DNA of 64,000 nucleotides from Cymbidium sinense (Eukaryota; Streptophyta; Magnoliopsida; Asparagales; Orchidaceae): contig CM038232.1 of the NCBI GenBank assembly GCA_021442155.1, positions 60,109,436-60,173,435 on the forward strand. Reading direction: 5' to 3'. A model generated the notes under the pieces. The model saw only the letters and a list, made by a program, of their open reading frames with translations, did no database searches and was not told the origin of the DNA. Positions within the stretch are counted from its first letter, which is position 1; each line of letters starts with the position of its first letter. Shown here in pieces: positions 46,000-56,693 of the stretch. A program made the position numbers and the translations under genes.

Positions 46000-46690
46000 G
46001 ATACTTAAATTCATGTCCCTTTGGACATGATGAATCTATGTTTAGGTCTAAATTTAGTCCTTTTGGATATGATGAATCTCAAGGTTTGGATTTAGACCTG
46101 GCCCTTTGGGCATGTTGAAATCTAAATTTTGTGTTTTTAATTCGGCAATTTTGGGCATGATGGACTTTAGTTATAAATTTAGATCCAGCCTCTTTAGGCA
46201 TGATGGATCCTAATTTAAATTTTAGATCCGACCCCTCTAGACATTATGGCTTTTAATTATAAATTCAGATCTTGCCCCTTTGGGCATGATGGATTTTATT
46301 TATAAGTTTAGATCCAGCCCTTTCGGGCAGGATGAATCCTAATTTAAATTTTATATCTAGCCCTTCTAGGCATGGTGGATTTTAGTTATAAATTTAGATT
46401 CATCCCCTTTGGGCTTAATGGATGTTAATTTAAACTTTAGATCTACACCCTTTAGGCATGATGAATTTTAGTTATATATTTAGATCTGTCCCCTTTAGGC
46501 AAGATGGATTCTAATTTAATTTTAGATCCAACCCCTTTAACCATGATGGATTTTATTTATAAATTTAGATCTTGGCCCTTTCGGCATGATGGATCCTAAT
46601 TTGAATTTTAGATCCAGCCCCTATAGGCATGATAGATTTTAGTTATAAATTTAAATCTAGATTCTTTGAGCATGATGAATCTAATTTAAA
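46000..46690 (-). repeat. 43-bp tandem array in the 3' region of the antisense Tat-type element
   Basis: About 15 units of 42 to 44 bp, each with AGATC(C/T)(A/G)(G/C)CCC, then TTTGGGCATGATGGAT. The second half alternates between a TTTAGTTATAAATTTAGATC type and a CCTAATTTAAATTTTAGATC type, so the array is a dimer repeat of about 86 bp. 'CATGATGG' lies at 46,156 and 46,199 with a variant at 46,242. It lies downstream (in sense) of the integrase remnant at 46,799-47,960. Confidence 0.9.
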
Positions 46691-46798
46691 TTTGCTTGAT
46701 CAAATAACATTTTATTTTGATGGGGGATCTTGCTTTGCAAGATATATAAAGTTTCTCCTATTAACAGAGGAATTTCTCATTGAAATGGGAATATTTTT

Positions 46799-47960
46799 TT
46801 ATAGGTAAGCATAATATCTTTTGAGATATTGTCCATTTATATGAGGCATAGATCTGATGCCTTTGTATTGATAGGCTGATAAGCTCCACCTTCGTATAGT
46901 TTTTTTATTAATATAAGGTCCCTTTTTATTTGGATCGAATTTTCCACCAACTCGTTGATGCAGAATGATGGGCCTTCTCCGTACCAATACTATTTCACAT
47001 GCTTTAAGCTTCTTGGGCAAACCATATGGTCATGAGCTCATGCTATTCTTACTCTATATGTTTCTATATTTTGTTAGGCTTGTAGTTGCAGTTCATCGAG
47101 AGTTTCAAGCTCTTTGAGTCGTATTTGAACATTTCCCTCCATTGTACTCTCATTTTGAATTGCTATGCGAAGTGAAGGTAACTCCACTTTAAGAGAAATC
47201 ATTGATTTTGCTTTGAAAACTAAAGAGTACGACATTGCTTGTGTAGTAGTTTTATATGTGGTACAGTATTCCCACAATGCTTCTATCAATTTATCGTGCC
47301 ACTCATTTTTATTTTTAGAGAGAATTTTCTTGAGAAGTTTAACTAACATTTTGTTGAATGCTTCTGCAAGACCATTGACACTTGGATTGTATATTAAGAA
47401 ATATTTCCAATCTATGTTATATTTATGAATGAAGTGATAGATTTTAGCATTCTTGATGACTGTACCATTATCTGATATAATTCTTCCAGGTATCTTGAAT
47501 TTGGTAGATGATGTGATTTTAAAAGAATTTTACTACATTGTCTACTTTTACCTCTCTTAGTGGGATTACTTCTACCTAGTTTAAGAAGTAATCAGAAGTG
47601 GCCAGAATGAAGCGATGTCCCCTAGAAGAAGGAGGATATATCGGGTCAATTACATCAGTTCCCTTACTTTTGAATAGCCAGGATGCTACTATTGAGTGTG
47701 AAGAATTAAGTGGCTAGTGCAATGGGTCTGCATGTATTTGACACTAATGACACCTTTTAGCATGTTCAATATAGCCTTGAACCTGGGCTAGTAATATCTT
47801 ATTCATTTAATTTTGATTTTTATTTTAGGCCTAAATTAGTGTGCATTGCATAATCCTTCATGGACTTCAGCCATTACTATCTTGGCTTCATCTAGTCCTA
47901 AGCATCATAACCACATTTGGTTGAATGAGCTTCAATATAATATATCAACCATAAGATTAT
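46799..47960 (-). pseudogene. Integrase of antisense Tat-type element
   Basis: The C-terminal part (46,799-47,020) has VRRRPIILHQRVGGKFDPNK, KGPYINKK and INGQYLKRYY, the typical end of Tat-lineage integrase. Upstream in sense, 47,074-47,349 gives KNEWHDKLIEALWEYCTTYK and LPSLRIAIQNE. Further upstream are GTDVIDPIYPPSSRGHRFIL (about 47,640) and CH-x-CQIHADPLH (about 47,735), the HHCC end. Asp residues of the core are only partly traceable and there are many stops. It is a different copy from the plus-strand element, with clear residue differences (for example HADPLH against HGVVLH). Confidence 0.8.
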
Positions 47961-48169
47961 ATTGCAATGCTCTTTGTGAAATTTGATGAGCTTTCAATTT
48001 ACCCTTTGCAAATCCATCTCCTTTAAGATAAGTGATGAATGGTTCACACCAGTCTTCTTCTTCTATTATATTAAAGATTTCTTGACTTTTTTTAACTTCA
48101 AAGCTTGCAGAAGGGTTGGTGCTAATGCTATATTGCTTTGGACTATTATTATAATTGAATCACTCTTTA

Positions 48170-48600
48170 GCTAATTTAGCTAATGTGTTAGTTTTGTTAT
48201 TGTCTCGATGTGACACCATTATAATTATTACTTCAGAGATTTTTTTAGAAGCTCTAAGACATGCTTATTATAAAGTGCCAACACAGGCTTGTTTATCTTG
48301 AAAGTCTCAATTATTTGTTAGATTATGAGTTGGGAATCTCCATAAATATAAAGTTTTTTAACTTTCATGTTAATTGCTAGCTCTAAACCCATAATTAATG
48401 CTTCATATTCAGCTTCATTGTTGGTTCGAGGTTCTATCATACTATATGAATATCAGAGAATACATCCTTACGAAGTTACAAATATTTAGCCAATTCTAAC
48501 ATGTACTGTAGGTAACCTAGGAGATTTAACTAGCTTCACTAATGATGCCCCATCAAAGTAGAGTTCCTATTTTGATGGTTTTTGAGCTTCTTTTACTTTG
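48170..48600 (-). pseudogene. Second RNase H of antisense Tat-type element
   Basis: The minus strand reads ELYFDGASLVKLVK (about 48,560), PRTNNEAEYEALIMGLELAI (about 48,400), KLYIYGDSQLII (about 48,345) and, near 48,200, VSHRDNNKTNTLAKLAKLAK. Asp, Glu and Asp of the first three blocks are kept, and the last block has N where ADxLA is expected. As in the plus-strand element, this extra RNase H supports the Tat lineage. Confidence 0.8.
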
Positions 48601-49100
48601 AAGTTTTGTTCATCAACCATTTCATCGCTAACTAGAGAGTTTACTGGTAAGTGATGAGCAATTAGAAAGTTAGCCAAAGCATATCCTTTTATATCTTTTT
48701 GTGGGACATATGTTATATTAAATTAAAGTAACAAAATTGCTCATTTAGCTAAGTGACCAGTTAAGGTAGGTATAGTCATTAGGAATTTAAAAGGGTTGAC
48801 TTTAAATATCAACATTATCTTATATGTTAATATATAGTGCAATTTTTAAGTAGCAAATATCAATGCCAGGCACTTCTTCTCAATAGGAGAATATCTTATT
48901 TTAACTCCTATTAGACATCAATTTATGTAGTATAGGACATTTTCTTTCCCTTCTTTGTTTTGAGATAACAAAGCTTCTAAGGATTCTTCTAGAGATGTTA
49001 TATATAGTATCAACAACTTCCTTGTTATTAGTGTTGCCAAAATTTAGGGATGCAATAGATATTATTTTAGATTATCAAATTCTTCTTAAGAAGCATCATT
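48600..49100 (-). pseudogene. First RNase H of antisense Tat-type element
   Basis: In sense order: LYITSLEESLEALLSQNKEG (about 48,990), KENVLYYIN, KIRYSPIEKKCLALIFAT (about 48,880), VNPFKFLMTIPTL, LAK-x-AILLL, then FNITYVPQKDIKGYALANFL and IAHHLP. The PIEK-x-CLAL block matches the plus-strand copy at 19,868. Stops occur about every 30 to 60 codons. Confidence 0.8.
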
Positions 49101-49790
49101 TTATATAAAAGGTGCATCTTTTTTCATTAGTCAGGTGAAAGTTTGACAGCTCCCCAAAGTATTAGAAATAAATCTTCTAATGTAAGCCAATTTATCTTGC
49201 AGTGAGCGTAGTTGCTTTAAGGTCTTAGGCGTTCATATTTCTATTATTGGTTTTATTTTAGAAGGATTAATTTCAATCCTTTTATGGAACACAATAAAGC
49301 CTATAAGTTTTTTGAAGTCACACCAAAATCATATTTCAATGAATTCACCTTTAAGTTGAAATATCAAATTCTATTGAATACAACTCTTAAGTCATTTATG
49401 TAATATTTTGATTTTTCTTTTAACAACCGAATTATTTACATAACATTCCACATATCTATGTATGATTTCATCAAAGATGTGGGTCATTACCCTCTAGTAT
49501 GTAGCACTGACATTTTTCAAGCCAAATGGCATCACTTTATAATAATATTTGTCGATTGGTGTGTGAAAGGATGTATGCTTTTCATTCTTTGGAGCTATTT
49601 TAATTTGATTATAGCCTGATGACCCATCCATGAAGGATAACATGTCATAGTTTGATGTGTTGTCTATCATGAGTTCTGCATTAAGTAGTGATAAGTCATT
49701 TTTTGGGCATGCTTTATTTAAATCCCTAAAATTAATACAAACATGGATTTATCCTTTCTTTTTTCTATAATAGGATAATATTGGCAATCC
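49100..49790 (-). pseudogene. Reverse transcriptase of antisense Tat-type element, YVNN active site
   Basis: The minus strand reads INFRDLNKACPKNDLSLLNA (about 49,735), MLSFMDGSSGYNQIKIAP (about 49,640), YYYKVMPFGLKNVSATY (about 49,540) and FDEIIHRYVECYVNNSVVK. The catalytic box, at 49,431-49,442, encodes YVNN instead of YVDD, so both metal-binding aspartates are replaced by asparagine. The end is seen as LKQLRSLQDKLAYIRRFISN (about 49,190). The motif order and spacing are otherwise good. Confidence 0.85.
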
Positions 49791-49979
49791 ACTGAGCATA
49801 TTTTTCTTTATGGATAAATTATGCTTCAATGAGCTTTTTTGTTTAAGTGATTTCTTGCTGTTTGATTTTTAATCACATTCATGCTGGCTTTATAGGTTGT
49901 ACATCAGACTTAATGGAAAGTTTATGTATGACCACATCTGGTGACAAGCCTAGCATTTTGCTTAATTCCATACGAAATA

Positions 49980-50760
49980 ATCTTTCTATTCACATAGTAG
50001 TGCTCTTATCTCCTTTAGTCTTTCTAGTGTCAGGTTAACACTAACAAAGGTAGGTCAAGGCTCTTCTTCAGTACCTAGGTTAATTTCCTAGAGTTCATTA
50101 ATAGTGGCTTAATTACCTTCTTTGAATTTCTTTGGGGCCTATTCGAGGTCAATGATTAGCTCTTCTGTAGGCATGCCCTTCTTTTTGTATGGAGCATCCC
50201 TTCATTCATCTGTAGTCTTATAGGGACTTCTTCTTTATAGGATATGACATAACATTAGCTCATGGAGGGAGATGCCAAAGCAATATATCCTAATCCCCAT
50301 GTGGTGAATTTTCATATCCTATGAGATTTTGTGCATTATCCCTTTGCCAGAGCCTCTTAAACAACCGAGCTTGTATGCTTGATTATATAGGTTGAATGTT
50401 ATTTTTAATCAACTTTTTTAGAGTTGATGAAAAGTATTGAGGAATTATTATTGAAATATCATCTTTCTCAATATCATCCTCTTCCAACAAAATTTATGTA
50501 GGATTTGGGGTTCACACTTCTATCTTGTAAAAGGGAATTCCATGTTCATTTTGCCCTCTTTTAGAAGGAACATAGAAGTTTTCAGTTATTTTATTTCCTA
50601 AGTTCTTGAAGTTGTTAAGGCTTTTATTTGTTCCTTTGGCATTGTAGTTACTTTCATAACCTTGCTGAAGATATGGGATTCAGGGACCCTTATTAGAAAA
50701 ACATGAGTTTCCTTTAATTGCTTTATCACCTTACTAGTACTAGCTTCTTTTATCCTTTGG
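49980..50760 (-). pseudogene. Pre-RT linker of antisense Tat-type element
   Basis: Reading the minus strand gives APKKFKEGN, EINLGTEEEP, LTLERLKEIRALLCE and KDYFVWN, which parallels APPKFVEEIH, EINLMIEENP and EFKDYYAWSYEEI in the plus-strand element (18,665-18,845). Upstream in sense the homology fades by about 50,750. Protease and gag were not found, so this copy is truncated where the AT-rich sequence at 50,760 begins. Confidence 0.6.
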
Positions 50761-52017
50761 TTAGTTGAGGCTTGTTGACCTCATTTCTGAATGAGGTTAA
50801 CATTATTTTTAAACTTATTAATTAGGATAGCTAATCCTAGATTAGAAATCTCCTAATTAAGCAGTTAGAACACTTTACCTAGTAACCTAATGCATCTTCC
50901 TTTGGTTTGATCTAACCTAATGGGTTTAGGTAGACTCAACCCAAATTCAAAACTTGAATTAAATCAAAATAAATCCAAATATATAAAATTGAATTAAAAT
51001 TAAATCAAATGAATGATTCCAAATCTAAACCAAAGTCAAATCTAGTCAACCCTTTTGACATGGGTTTGCCTTATATGGGTCCCACCAAGTCAAAGGTCAA
51101 CCCACCAAAATTTGACCAAATAAGATCATTCCAAATGATCCAAATTATAAAATAAATATGTTTAATTATGAATCTAAAGAAATTTAATTTTATTTAGACC
51201 TTACTTAGGTTAATTAGATCACTTAGGCTAAATATACCTAAATGGATCCTATTGGGTTCAAACCCAAATCAAATTGAAATAAAGTCAATTTGATTACTCA
51301 AATCATTTGGAAATGATAATAGAGTATAATCCAACCAATCATTGGGTTCAATTTGACCAAATTTGGTCATTTGACCCAAATGAACCCATGGTTAACCCAT
51401 TAAACCCAATTTGGGTCAAATGGGTTCAAAGTGAAATAAAATTGAAATCAAATGAAACCAATCACTCCAAATCACCTCACACATGTGATCAAGCATGAAT
51501 GGAGTCCAAACCAAATGGGTCATTTGAACCCAATTGAATTTAAGCTTAACCCATTTAAGCCTAAATGGGTTAAAGTGAAATGAAATCTAAAATTAATTTA
51601 AATCTTAAATGAATTAATCAAATTAAAACTTGATAAATCATTAATTAAAGATGATTGAATCAAAAATAAAATTCATTAAATTAAAATTAATAAAATCAAA
51701 ATACTTTGAATCTAAATGGCAAGAATTGGGTTTAAACCTCCAATCCAACTCAAATGGATTTGAATTCAACCTCAAACTCACATTGGGTTTCATTTGGGCA
51801 ACCAAACACTAGCCTGAGGGCTTTGGTGGTGATGCCAAAAGTCATAAAAATAAAAATAATCAATGGGGTGGGGTGGAATCATAAGAGGAGAAGACTCGAA
51901 ATCCATGAAGAGCATTCAAGTTTCATTTCCCCACCTCCATACCACATCCACCTATTGGCTTGAAGTAATTTGGCTTCTTTCCAATTAATTGAGAGTAAAA
52001 GGAGGAAATCAAATGGG
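50760..52017 (+). repeat. AT-rich, giant-LTR-like sequence (copy D, uncertain)
   Basis: The start reads CTTGTTGACCTCATTTCTGA, close to TTTGTTGACCTCATTTTTAG in LTR A (3,282). The interior has the same style (GACCAAATTTGGTCA, AAATGGGTCAAA), with one phrase, GAAACCAATCACTCC, like GAAACCAAACCACTCC at 4,837. Overall I cannot align it confidently, so it may be a diverged relative of the giant LTR or just similar low-complexity sequence. The open frames at 51,307-51,498 and 51,754-51,963 have no domain support. Confidence 0.4.
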
Positions 52018-52098
52018 GATTTGGGTTCCTCCATGAAGGATAGCAAGAGAGAGCAAGAGAGAAGTCCATGGAGGCCAATCTATGGAGGAACCCAAATC
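52018..52098. repeat. Perfect 17-bp inverted repeat beside the ACTAATA array
   Basis: GATTTGGGTTCCTCCAT at 52,018-52,034 is exactly complementary to ATGGAGGAACCCAAATC at 52,082-52,098. The 47-base loop is purine-rich (GCAAGAGAGAGCAAGAGAGA). The array starts within three bases of the right arm. Confidence 0.95.
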
Positions 52099-52100
52099 TC

Positions 52101-55100
52101 ATAATAAAACTAATAACTAACTAGTAAACTAATAATTAAACTAATAAACTAACTAAACAATCTAAAACTAAATTAATGGCTAACTAATAAACTAAAACTA
52201 ATAAACTAATAATAAAACTAAAAACTAACTAATAACTAAACCTAATAACTAATATATTAAATAACTAAAAACTAATAAAATAAACTATTAAACTAATAAA
52301 CTAAAACTAAATAACTATTAACTAATAACTAAACCTAAACCAAAAACTAATAATAATAAACTAACTAACAAAAAAAAAATAACTAAACTAATAAATATAC
52401 TAACTAATAATATTAATAATAAACTAATAAATAATAAAATTAAAAAACAAATAATAAACCTAAACCTAATAAACTAATAATAATAACTAATAACTAATAT
52501 TACATAATAATAATAGCTAACTAATAACTAATAACAAATAATAAAAATAACTAAACTATTAACTAATAATTACTAACTAATAACTAATAACTAATAACTA
52601 ATAATAAACTAATCATAATAACTAATAAAACTAACTAAACTAATAACTAAACTAAACTAAAAAACTTAATAACAAAAAACCTAAACCAAATAATAACTAA
52701 TAACTAAACTAAATAACTAAACTAATAAATTAAACTAATAACTAATCTAATAAAACTAAACTAATAATAACTAAAAACTAATAACTAACTAAATAATAAT
52801 AAATAATAAATAACTAATAACTAATAATAAACTAACCAACTAATAACTAAATAACTAAAAAACTAAATAATAACAACTAAAAAAATACTAATAATAAATA
52901 AACTAAACTAAACCAACTAATAACTAAAATAATAACTAACCAATAATAACTAATAATAAATAATAAATAATAAATAACTAAAATAACTAATAATACCTAA
53001 TGATAACTAAAAACTAATAAACTAATAAATAACTAAAACTAATTAAATAATAATAAACTAACCAAACTAATAACTAAAAAAAATAAAACATAATAGTAAA
53101 CCCAATAAACTAATAGACTAATAACTAATAATAACTAAACTTACAACTAATAAACTAATAACTAACTAAAACTAATTATAAATCTAACTAACTAATAATA
53201 ACTAACTAATAATAACTAATAATAACTAACTAATAATAATAAAAATTAACTAATAACTAATAAACTAATAAAACTAATAACTAATAACTAAAAAACTAAA
53301 TAAAACTAAAATTAATTAATAATAACTAATAAACAAAAATAATAAAACTAATAAACCTAACTAACAAATAATAATAATAATAATAATTACTAAGTAATAA
53401 TATTAATAATAACTAATAAAACTAATTAATAATTAATAAACTAAACTAATAAAACTAATAATTAACTAATAAAACCTAATAACTAATAATATAAAACTAA
53501 ATAATAACACTAATTAATAAAAACTAATAAAGACTAATAAAATTAATAACTAAATTAATAATAATAACTAACTAATAAAAAATTAAACTAATAAAAACAA
53601 ATAACTAAAAACTAAAACTAAGTAACTAACTAACTAATAACTAAACTAATAACTAACTAAATAACAAACTAATAATAAAACTAACTAATAATAAACTAAT
53701 AACTAATAACTAAACTAATAAACTAATAACTAAAAACTAAATTAACTAACTAAAATAAATAATAATAAATTTACTAAAATAACTTAATCAAACTAAAATA
53801 ATAAAAATTAACTAATAAACTAGAAATTAATAAAATAAGAAATAAACTAAAATCTAATAAATTAACTAAAACTAAATAAACTAAACTAATAAACTAATAA
53901 TTAATAACTAATAAACTAATAATAATAATAAAACCAAACTACTAATAACTAAACTAAATAAAAACTAAAACTAATAACTAATTAACTAAAATTAATAATT
54001 AAAAAAGAACCAAAATAATAAAACTAACTAAAATTAATAAAACTAAACTAAAAACTAACTAATAATTATAAAACTAATAACTAAACTAATAACTAACTAA
54101 TAATAAACTAACTAAAGTAATAACTAACAAACTAATAAAAACTAATAAACTAAACTAGCTAAAACTAAACTAACTAATAACTAACTAACTAAATTAATAA
54201 CTAATAACGAACAACTAATAACTAATAGACCAAACTAAAGTAATAAAACTAACTAACTAATAAACTAATAATTAATAAACTAATAAACTAAAAAACTAAT
54301 AAACTAATAATTAATAACTAAATAAAAACTAACTAACTAAACTTTTAAAACTAACTAACTAATAAATAATAAACTAACAAACTAAATAACTAAATAATAA
54401 TAAAATAACTAACTAAAATTAATAACCAATAATAAGTAATAACTATAAATAACTAAACTAATTAACTAAACTAGTAACTAAAGTAATAACAAATAGACTA
54501 ATAACTAATAAAACTAAAACTAATAACTAATAATAATAAATAACCTAAACTAAATAACTAATAATAATAACTAATAACTAAAACTAATAAACTAATAAAC
54601 TAATAATAAAATAAAACTAATAATAAATATTATAAACTAATAACTAAAATAAACTAAACTAATAATTAATAATAATAACTAATGACTAATAATAAAACTA
54701 AAACTAATAATAAACTAAAAAATTAATAACCCAATAAAACTAATAACAATAACTAGTAAAAAATTAAATAACTAACTAAATTAAAAAACTAATAAAACCC
54801 AATAAACTAATAACTAATAAAATTAATAAAAACTAATATTAACTAATTAATAATAATAACTAGAAACTAAACTAAAAAAACTAATAACTAAAATAATAAC
54901 TAAAACTAATAATAACTTAATAACTAAGTAAAAAGTTAAATAAAATAATCATAAAACTAGTAATAAATAAAAATAAAACATAAACATAAACTAATAAAAA
55001 TAACTAAATACTAATAATAATAATAATTAAATAAAACTAATATAATAAAACTAAAATCTAATAACTAATAATTAAAACTAATAACTAAGTAATAAAATTG

Positions 55101-55476
55101 AATAAGTAAATAATAATAACTAAGTAAATAATAAAGTAATAAGAACTAATAGTTAATAATAAAACTAATAATAAGAACTAAATAAAACTAAACTAATAAT
55201 TAATAACTAAACTAATAATAATTAAACTAATAAACTAATAACTACATAATAAAACTAAAACCAAATAATAATGAAAAAACTAAACTAATAAACTAACAAA
55301 CTAATAAAAACTAATAACTAAACTAATAAAATAAATAATAATAATAATACTAATAACTAATAAAAACATAATAACTAAAACAAATAAATAATAAACTAAT
55401 TGAACTAATAACTAATAACTAAACTAATAATAATAAATCTTAAACTAAAAACCAAATAACTAAATAACTAACTAAT
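52101..55476 (+). repeat. 3.4-kb degenerate ACTAATA-type satellite-like array, almost free of G
   Basis: The segment is made of ACTAATA, ACTAA, ATAA and ACTAAACTAATA-like words without a constant period. The plus strand has long stretches with no G at all and only scattered single G, while C is steady (about one in seven or eight bases). TAA occurs in all plus-strand frames every few bases, so it cannot code on that strand. It ends at a point matching the interior of the giant LTR (position 4,040 of copy A). Confidence 0.95.
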
Positions 55477-56671
55477 TAGATTTATATTTCAATCCTAAAC
55501 TCATATGCCGGTTCAACTAAACTTGAATCAAGTCTTGATCAAGCTAATTGACCCATTTAGGCTCACTTGACCCAAGGTGACCTAAAGGACCTTTTTGAGC
55601 CAAGTTCTATTCCAACCCAAATTGGATTGAACTAAGCCCATCTAAACCTCAACCATGACCAACAACCAACATGGGGTGATCAACCACCTTGAATTGAGTA
55701 AAACCAAGCCAAACCTAGCCTTTGACCAAGTCAACATTTAGCCTAAATGAAACCCAAATTAGCCAAAACTCATCATATGCCAAATTGATTGAAACCATTG
55801 ATTCAAACCCATCCATAATCAATGATTTAACATGACCAAGCCATCAATTGAAACAAGCCAAGCCTAATTGGCCACTTGACCTAAGTTGACCCAAATTGGC
55901 CTAAAAAGCCAAAATGGGTCAAATCATGATTTAATCCAAATTGATTACAACCAATGGCTAAAGTTCATTCCAAAACACTTGTTGAACTTGACCAAAGCTA
56001 TGATTAAGCCTAAGTTGACCAATTGGTCAACTTGACCCAACCTAGCCTAAATTATCCTAAAAGGTCACATTGACCAAAATTCAAATTAATTTGAAATTAA
56101 ACCAAACCAAAGTATACAATCATTTTCAATCAACCAATTGCACTTAGCTCAGCAACCTAATTTGGTCAAATTGGTCAAATTGGTCAACTCGACTAATTTG
56201 ACCTTTTTGAATCCAAATGAGTCAAATTCAAACCTAAGCCAAACCAATTCAAATTAATTGAACCAAGACATCCCAAATCATCATATGAACCTAACCCAAG
56301 CCTTAGTTTGATCAAATTTGGGCCAATTGATCAACCCAACTCATACATGGATCTACATGAACCCACTTGCCCAAATAAGCTCATGTCACCCAAAACTAAG
56401 CCATGGAACCCTATTGGCCAACCAAGCACACCCTAAACCAGCATTAGGGCACTCCCATGCTAGCCCAATCCACCCAATGGAGAAAGTTTATTCTGTAAAG
56501 TAGCAAAATCCAATTTGCACTCCCCATGGTAGCCCTCTTTCTACCAAATGATGTATTCCTGAGTTCACTAGCCTACTCTAAGCACCCTAGAACTTACCTT
56601 GGACCAAAAAGGAACTCACTAAGATGAGCTCTCCCCATCCATGGGCAGGTGCAAGGAGAACCATATCTCCA

Positions 56672-56693
56672 CCCCCCCCCCCCCCCCCCCCCC
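56672..56693. repeat. C22 homopolymer
   Basis: Twenty-two consecutive C on the plus strand within LTR copy C. Copies A and B have no such run at the matching place. The two short minus-strand open frames with Gly runs come from it. Confidence 0.95.

Noticed and set aside
52101..55476. Telomeric or interstitial telomere sequence
   Set aside because: Plant telomere repeats (TTTAGGG) need runs of G or C; this array has neither.
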